A DNA stretch of 19,438 nt from a bacterium (lineage in GTDB: Bacteria; Patescibacteriota; Gracilibacteria; UBA1369; LOWO2-01-FULL-3): assembly GCA_027622635.1 (NCBI GenBank), contig JAQBYK010000006.1, positions 1-19,438 of the forward strand. The letters are read 5' to 3'. Position numbers and translations under genes: made by a program. How positions within the stretch are numbered: position 1 is the first letter of the stretch; each line of letters starts with the position of its first letter. The notes below the pieces were generated by a model. It did not search any database and was not told the DNA's origin. It was given only the letters and a program-made list of their open reading frames with translations. Of the stretch, positions 15,477-19,438 are shown piece by piece.

Positions 15477-16511
15477 ATGAAAATATTAATAACGGGTGGA
15501 GCCGGATTCATTGGCAGCAATTATGCCCACTTTCGATTTGAGAAATATCCGACTGATGAAATTTACATTCTGGATAAATTGACTTATGCAGGCAATCTGG
15601 ACAATTTGGCCGATCTAATGGATGCGGATCGCTTTCACTTTGTTCAGGGGGATATTGCTGAGAAGGGTTTTGTTGATTCATTATTTGAGAAGGAAAAATT
15701 TGACAAGGTGGTGCATTTTGCAGCCGAAACTCATGTAGATCGGAGTATTACCGGTCCGAGTATTTTTGTACTTACGAATATTGTTGGGAGTCATAATTTG
15801 CTTGAGGCCTCCAGAATAAACGGAGTTAAAAGATATCACCAGGTATCAACCGACGAAGTGTATGGAGACCTTGGAACTGATTCTACTGATCTCTTCACCG
15901 AGGAAACTCCTATTTCTCCAAATTGTCCTTATGCAGCCTCTAAGGCTTCCGCCGACTTACTGGTACAAAGCTATTTTGAAACCTATCAGATGGGTGTGAC
16001 TATAAGTCGTTGCAGTAATAATTACGGTCCATATCAATTTCCTGAGAAATTAATTCCATATTTTTTCCGACTGATTTCCCAGGATATGCCTGTTCCTGTA
16101 TATGGGGATGGCAAAAATGTCCGCGATTGGCTTTATGTTATCGATCATTGTATTGCGATTGATACCATTCTTGAGAAAGGGGCAGTTGGTGAGGTTTATA
16201 ATATCGGTGGAAATAACGAGAAAACGAATCTTGAAATCACCAAATTCTTGCTGGATTTTCTTGGTAAGGATGAAAGTTTGATTACTTATGTGGATGACAG
16301 ACTTGCTCATGACAGGCGTTATGCCATTGATGCTAGTAAAATGAAGAATGAATTAGGTTGGGAGCCATCTGTTGATTTTCCAGAGGGGATTTCCCTGACT
16401 TTTGATTGGTATAAGAATAACGAGGAATGGTCTCGCAAATTAATGGATAATCTTGAGGAGAGAAAGCATAAAAAAGTGAGTACGACACCACTTGAAGCTA
16501 GTCGTGTTTAG
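15477..16511 (+). CDS. rmlB: dTDP-glucose 4,6-dehydratase RmlB
   Basis: An extended short-chain dehydrogenase/reductase of 344 residues that makes dTDP-4-keto-6-deoxyglucose. The Rossmann NAD site is GGAGFIGSN (7-15). Catalytic residues are T125, D126 and E127 within STDEVYG, with Y152 and K156 in YAASK. Substrate-binding stretches include AAETHVDRSI (82-91), RCSNNYGPYQFPEKLIP (178-194) and YGDGKNVRDW (209-218). The length and motif order are normal. The C-terminus (about 325-344) is a Lys/Thr-rich extension. The gene follows the cupin by 7 bp; an ATTAAT 6 nt before its ATG overlaps the cupin stop but has no -35. The product could feed the cupin, or an unlinked RmlC and the RmlD encoded after proS. 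No rmlA or rmlC is in the window. Confidence 0.95.
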   Translation: MKILITGGAGFIGSNYAHFRFEKYPTDEIYILDKLTYAGNLDNLADLMDADRFHFVQGDIAEKGFVDSLFEKEKFDKVVHFAAETHVDRSITGPSIFVLTNIVGSHNLLEASRINGVKRYHQVSTDEVYGDLGTDSTDLFTEETPISPNCPYAASKASADLLVQSYFETYQMGVTISRCSNNYGPYQFPEKLIPYFFRLISQDMPVPVYGDGKNVRDWLYVIDHCIAIDTILEKGAVGEVYNIGGNNEKTNLEITKFLLDFLGKDESLITYVDDRLAHDRRYAIDASKMKNELGWEPSVDFPEGISLTFDWYKNNEEWSRKLMDNLEERKHKKVSTTPLEASRV

Positions 16512-16526
16512 CTTATTGCTATTAAT

Positions 16527-16560
16527 TTGCCCTGAGACCCAAAAATCTCTATATTTGGTC
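16527..16560 (+). promoter_or_regulatory. Candidate leaderless proS promoter with inverted repeat
   Basis: TTGCCC (16527-16532; 4 of 6 to TTGACA), a 17-bp spacer, TATATT (16550-16555), then 6 nt to the ATG at 16562. An inverted repeat, GACCCAAA (16536-16543) and TTTGGTC (16554-16560), forms seven pairs with one bulged C and a 10-nt loop. It brackets the -10, so it could be an operator, or a small hairpin in a longer transcript coming from rmlB. Confidence 0.45.
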
Positions 16561-16561
16561 T

Positions 16562-18271
16562 ATGCGTTATTCGAAGATGTTCGGAAAAACCAGACATAAT
16601 CCTCCATGTGATGCGGATAGTAAGAATGCAGTATTGCTTGCGCAGGCGGGCTTCGTTGAAAAACTTGCTGCAGGTATTTATAATTTGTTACCGCTTGGTC
16701 ATAGGGTTTTTACCAAGATTAATACAATTATTCGGGAGGAGATGAATGCGGTAGACGGTCAGGAGATCCTAATGCCGGCTCTTCATCCTATCAGTCTTTG
16801 GAAGACTAGCGGCAGGGATAAAACTATGAATGACATTCTTTATCGTACTCATGCTTCCGGTAACAAAGAATTCGTTTTTGGGCCAAGTCACGAGGAAACA
16901 GTTACTCCTTTGGCCGCTAAATACATTCAGTCTTATAAAGATATGCCACTTAGCATATATCAGGTTCAGACAAAATTTAGAGATGAGCCGAGGGCTAAAT
17001 CCGGTCTTTTGCGCGGGCGTGAATTTGGAATGAAGGATATGTACAGTTTTCATGCCTCTGAAGAAGATCTGGACGAGTACTATGAACGATCCAAAGTAGC
17101 GTATTTTAATGTTTTTGAGAGATGTGGCCTGAAGGCCTACCTTTGCGAGGCTTCCGGTGGGCCATTCTCCGATAAGCATTCTCATGAATTCTCAATAGTT
17201 ACACCTGCCGGTGAGGATACTATTATAGTTTGCGAGAAGTGTGATACTGCACAGAATTTGGAAATTGCAGCCGGTAAAATCAAAGATCCAGATCAAAAGG
17301 ATGAGGAGGAACTTAAAATGGAAGAAGTTGATATAGAGCGTGGTAATTCTGTTAAAGACAATGCTGATGCACACAATGTTGGGGAACACAAAATATTGAA
17401 GACTGTTGTTTATGAAGTTGAAGGAGAAGGTTTGCTTGGCGTTGTTATTCGAGGAGATCTTAATGTGAATGACACGAAACTTGAGAATTACATTAAAAAG
17501 CCACTGCGTTCTGCTAGTCCTGACACTTTAGAGAAAGTTGGACTTGTTCAGGGCTATATCTCTCCTGTGAATATGCCAAAAGATATTGAAATCCGATTTG
17601 TCGCTGATCATTCTATAAAGGATGTGAAAAATTTTGTTACCGGTGCAAATGCGAAAGCCAAGGACTACAAAAATGTAAATCATGGGAAAGATTTTACTAT
17701 TGAGGAATTTGCGGACTTAGTTGAAGTTAGAGGTGGATTTAAGTGTGGAAAATGTGATAGCGATTTAAAGGAAATAAAGGCTATTGAGGCCGGAAATATT
17801 TTCAAACTTGGAACTCGCTATAGCGAAGCTTTTGGCCTTAATTTTAGCGACAAGGACGGAAAATCCAAGCCGGTTGTGATGGGGTGTTATGGCATCGGCA
17901 ATACACGTTTGATGGGTACTATTGTAGAAGCCCTGTCCGATGATACAGGTATAGTTTGGCCACTTTCTGTTTCACCATATCATGTACATTTGGTTTGCAT
18001 TGGAAACGACGATGAGATTTCAAATAGAGCTGAAGAATTGTATGAAGAATTGAAAGAAAATGGGATTGAAATTCTTTTTGACGACAGAGATGAGAGCCCC
18101 GGAGTTAAGCTTAAGGACGCCGATTTGATTGGCATTCCTCTTAGAATAGTTATTAGTCGTAGGACTTTAGAGAAGAATGGCGTTGAGTGGAAACTTCGGA
18201 CTGAGAAAGACTCTAAAAACGTGGAATTAAAAAATCTAATTAAGGAAGTTGAAAGTTTTATTGCTGGGTAA
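16562..18271 (+). CDS. proS: Prolyl-tRNA synthetase (bacterial type with editing-domain insertion)
   Basis: A class II synthetase of 569 residues that charges tRNA-Pro. The N-terminus MRYSKMFGKT...GFVEKLAAGIYNLLPLG is typical. GPSHEE (107-112), motif 2 TKFRDEPRAKSGLLRGREFGMKD (from 137; R140) and motif 3 MGCYGIGNTRLMG (440-452; R449) build the active site; GIGNTR replaces the common GIGVSR. A YbaK-like insertion (about 270-390) matches the Ala-tRNA-Pro editing domain of bacterial ProRS. Two CxxC pairs, C224/C227 and C395/C398, flank it and could bind a metal. The anticodon-binding domain covers about 470-569 (YHVHLVCIG, FDDRDESPGVKLKDADLIGIP). The gene is 50 bp after rmlB, and its end overlaps the rmlD start by 23 bp. 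Confidence 0.96.
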   Translation: MRYSKMFGKTRHNPPCDADSKNAVLLAQAGFVEKLAAGIYNLLPLGHRVFTKINTIIREEMNAVDGQEILMPALHPISLWKTSGRDKTMNDILYRTHASGNKEFVFGPSHEETVTPLAAKYIQSYKDMPLSIYQVQTKFRDEPRAKSGLLRGREFGMKDMYSFHASEEDLDEYYERSKVAYFNVFERCGLKAYLCEASGGPFSDKHSHEFSIVTPAGEDTIIVCEKCDTAQNLEIAAGKIKDPDQKDEEELKMEEVDIERGNSVKDNADAHNVGEHKILKTVVYEVEGEGLLGVVIRGDLNVNDTKLENYIKKPLRSASPDTLEKVGLVQGYISPVNMPKDIEIRFVADHSIKDVKNFVTGANAKAKDYKNVNHGKDFTIEEFADLVEVRGGFKCGKCDSDLKEIKAIEAGNIFKLGTRYSEAFGLNFSDKDGKSKPVVMGCYGIGNTRLMGTIVEALSDDTGIVWPLSVSPYHVHLVCIGNDDEISNRAEELYEELKENGIEILFDDRDESPGVKLKDADLIGIPLRIVISRRTLEKNGVEWKLRTEKDSKNVELKNLIKEVESFIAG

Positions 18272-19319
18272 AAATGGAATGCTTGGATCGTGTTTCTTTC
18301 AACACCTTACTGAAAATGAGGATTTTGAAGTTTTTGCTTTTGATAAGGATGAAGTTGATATATGCGATGTTGGCTCTGTTGAGTCAGTTTTTAAGCGTGT
18401 CTCTCCGGACTTTGTTGTAAATGCAGCCGCGTATACCGCTGTTGATGATTGCGAAACTAATAGGGAGGATGCTTTTGGAGTAAATGCTAGGGCTGCCGGG
18501 CTTATTGCTGAGGCTTGTAAGGAAAACAATGCTGTCCTTATTCATTTCAGCACCGACTATGTTTTTGACGGTGAGAATCCGCATGGATACGCGGAGGATG
18601 ATGAATGCTCCCCTATTAATGTGTATGGTGAGAGCAAGCGTGCCGGGGAGGAACTTATAATGAATGTGCTGAATCGTTGCTATATCATTCGCACATCATG
18701 GTTATTTGGTTCTGGCGGAAAGAATTTTGTAACTACGATGATTGATTTGGGGAAGACTCGAGATGAATTAAAAGTCGTTGTGGATCAAATCGGTTCTCCA
18801 ACATATACGGACGATCTTTGTGAAGCTGTAATTAAATGTTTTTTACGGCCTTATTTAGCAGGGTCGTCTGGGTCGTCTGGGTCGTCTGTGTCGTCTGAGT
18901 CGTCTGAGTCGTCTGAGTCGAGTGAGTCGAGTGAGTCGAGTGGGTCGTCTGAGTTTCGTGTGTCTATTGGGTCGCCTGAGTCGTTTGGGTCTCGTGGGTC
19001 GAGTGAGTCTATTGGGTCGCCTGAGTCTCGTGAATCTCACGGCGATCGAGAACATTCTCCTGATGTAGATCATGTTTACGGCGAGATACTGGATTATGGT
19101 ATTTATCATCTCACAAATTCCGGGGCTACCTCTTGGCATGATTTTGCAAAAAAAATCTTTGAACTCAAGAATATGGACATAAAAGTTGAGGCAGTTGATT
19201 CAGGAGAATTCAAAAGACCTGCCAAGCGTCCTCACTGCTCTATTTTGAAGAATACGAAACTTGAGCAGCTCCGAAGGTGGGAGGAGGCTCTTAAGGTTTA
19301 TTTGGATTTGATTGATTAG
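18249..19319 (+). CDS. rmlD: dTDP-4-dehydrorhamnose reductase RmlD with a Ser-rich insert
   Basis: RmlD reduces dTDP-4-keto-rhamnose to dTDP-L-rhamnose. The nucleotide site is MKVLLLGKNGMLGS (1-14). NAAAYTAVDDCE (58-69), the catalytic STDYVFDG (101-108; T102, D103, Y104), YGESK (126-130; Y126, K130), RTSWLFG (148-154) and DQIGSPTYTDDL (179-190) are all present. The C-terminal part resumes with GIYHLTNSGATSWHDFAKKIF (from 284) and RPAKRPHCSILKNTKL. Between them lies an insert of about 66 residues (205-270), absent from ordinary RmlD (about 280-300 residues) and made of Ser-Ser-Gly/Glu triplets. The start is TTG at 18249, inside proS: the first in-frame ATG (18279, residue 11) would remove the Rossmann glycine motif. 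An AAGGA lies only 2 nt before the TTG. The active-site residues are intact, so the enzyme may work if the insert loops out. Confidence 0.9.
   Translation: MKVLLLGKNGMLGSCFFQHLTENEDFEVFAFDKDEVDICDVGSVESVFKRVSPDFVVNAAAYTAVDDCETNREDAFGVNARAAGLIAEACKENNAVLIHFSTDYVFDGENPHGYAEDDECSPINVYGESKRAGEELIMNVLNRCYIIRTSWLFGSGGKNFVTTMIDLGKTRDELKVVVDQIGSPTYTDDLCEAVIKCFLRPYLAGSSGSSGSSVSSESSESSESSESSESSGSSEFRVSIGSPESFGSRGSSESIGSPESRESHGDREHSPDVDHVYGEILDYGIYHLTNSGATSWHDFAKKIFELKNMDIKVEAVDSGEFKRPAKRPHCSILKNTKLEQLRRWEEALKVYLDLID
18861..19058 (+). repeat. rmlD: 9-bp tandem repeat inside rmlD (22 units)
   Basis: In-frame 9-bp units of the form GGG/GAG-TCG-TCT or AGT encode GSS, GSS, GSS, VSS, five ESS, GSS and then increasingly diverged triplets (EFR, VSI, GSP, ESF, GSR, GSS, ESI, GSP, ESR, ESH, GDR, EHS). 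The 5' units are nearly identical, while the 3' half is degraded. The unit length keeps the rmlD frame whatever the copy number, so slippage would change the length of the protein without breaking it. Confidence 0.9.
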
Positions 19320-19374
19320 GGCTGAATATATTTGCTTTTGCCCATGATTTTATGTTTTGCCCTGAATCACTTAC

Positions 19375-19438
19375 TTATGGCTGAGTTGATTGATTATGGC
19401 TGAGTTAATTATTTATAGTTGAGTTGATTGTTTATGGC
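19375..19438 (+). repeat. 19-bp tandem repeat running off the right edge
   Basis: Units start at 19375, 19394, 19413 and 19432 (the last cut by the window end). The first is TTATGGCTGAGTTGATTGA; units 2 and 3 differ from it at 3-4 positions each. Fainter copies around a CTGA/ATGA core may extend back to about 19337. The period is not a multiple of 3 and no start or ribosome site is associated, so it is probably non-coding. No spacers separate the units. Confidence 0.8.

Noticed and set aside
18855..19139. 94-residue Arg/Pro-rich open frame on the minus strand
   Set aside because: It is only the complement of the 9-bp repeat in rmlD, with no initiation signal or domain.
19375..19438. CRISPR array
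   Set aside because: The 19-bp units are directly adjacent with no unique spacers, and there are no cas genes.

Overview
The window is about 19.4 kb of compact, roughly 40% GC bacterial DNA. It holds 13 protein genes (the first cut by the left edge), one tRNA gene and almost no spare DNA. TGA is a normal stop: the PH-domain gene, ruvB and clpC all end in TGA at the expected family lengths, so this is not a UGA-to-glycine lineage. The small membrane and lipoprotein families, the fused helicase-nuclease, the four-domain S1 protein and the unlinked rhamnose genes suggest a Patescibacteria/CPR genome, possibly near Peregrinibacteria. That placement is inferred from gene content and style.

Layout. 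Positions 1-592 carry the end of a surface protein with three SLH repeats. Positions 593-847 hold tRNA-Arg(UCU) on the minus strand and a decayed copy of its 5' third. A CPBP intramembrane protease (minus) and a PH-domain membrane protein (plus) start 12 bp apart. The PH gene overlaps ruvB, which is followed by a two-module lipoprotein. Then come clpC, ribosomal protein S1 and a 930-residue SF1 helicase fused to an Fe-S PD-(D/E)XK nuclease, all on plus. A minus-strand pair, rmuC then a CARDB-like secreted or anchored protein, converges on the helicase gene. A divergent intergenic region separates rmuC from infB, which is followed by an FdtA-like cupin, rmlB, proS and rmlD.

Functions. Three genes act on DNA ends or junctions (ruvB, helicase-nuclease, rmuC), three in translation (S1, IF-2, ProRS), and three in nucleotide-sugar synthesis for surface glycans (cupin, RmlB, RmlD). 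ClpC is a quality-control unfoldase. The rhamnose genes are interleaved with infB and proS, and rmlA and rmlC are not in the window.

Most striking signals. (1) No gene start has a convincing Shine-Dalgarno site. Several have a -10-like hexamer 6-7 nt before the ATG, four of them with a -35-like hexamer 17 nt further up, which points to leaderless mRNAs. (2) RmlD carries a 66-residue Ser/Gly/Glu insert encoded by a graded 9-bp tandem repeat. (3) A 19-bp tandem repeat runs off the right edge. (4) Inverted repeats overlap the likely -10 boxes of clpC, rpsA and proS. I found no CRISPR array, insertion sequence, phage genes or recognisable defence island, and nothing I would call a clearly new multi-gene system.
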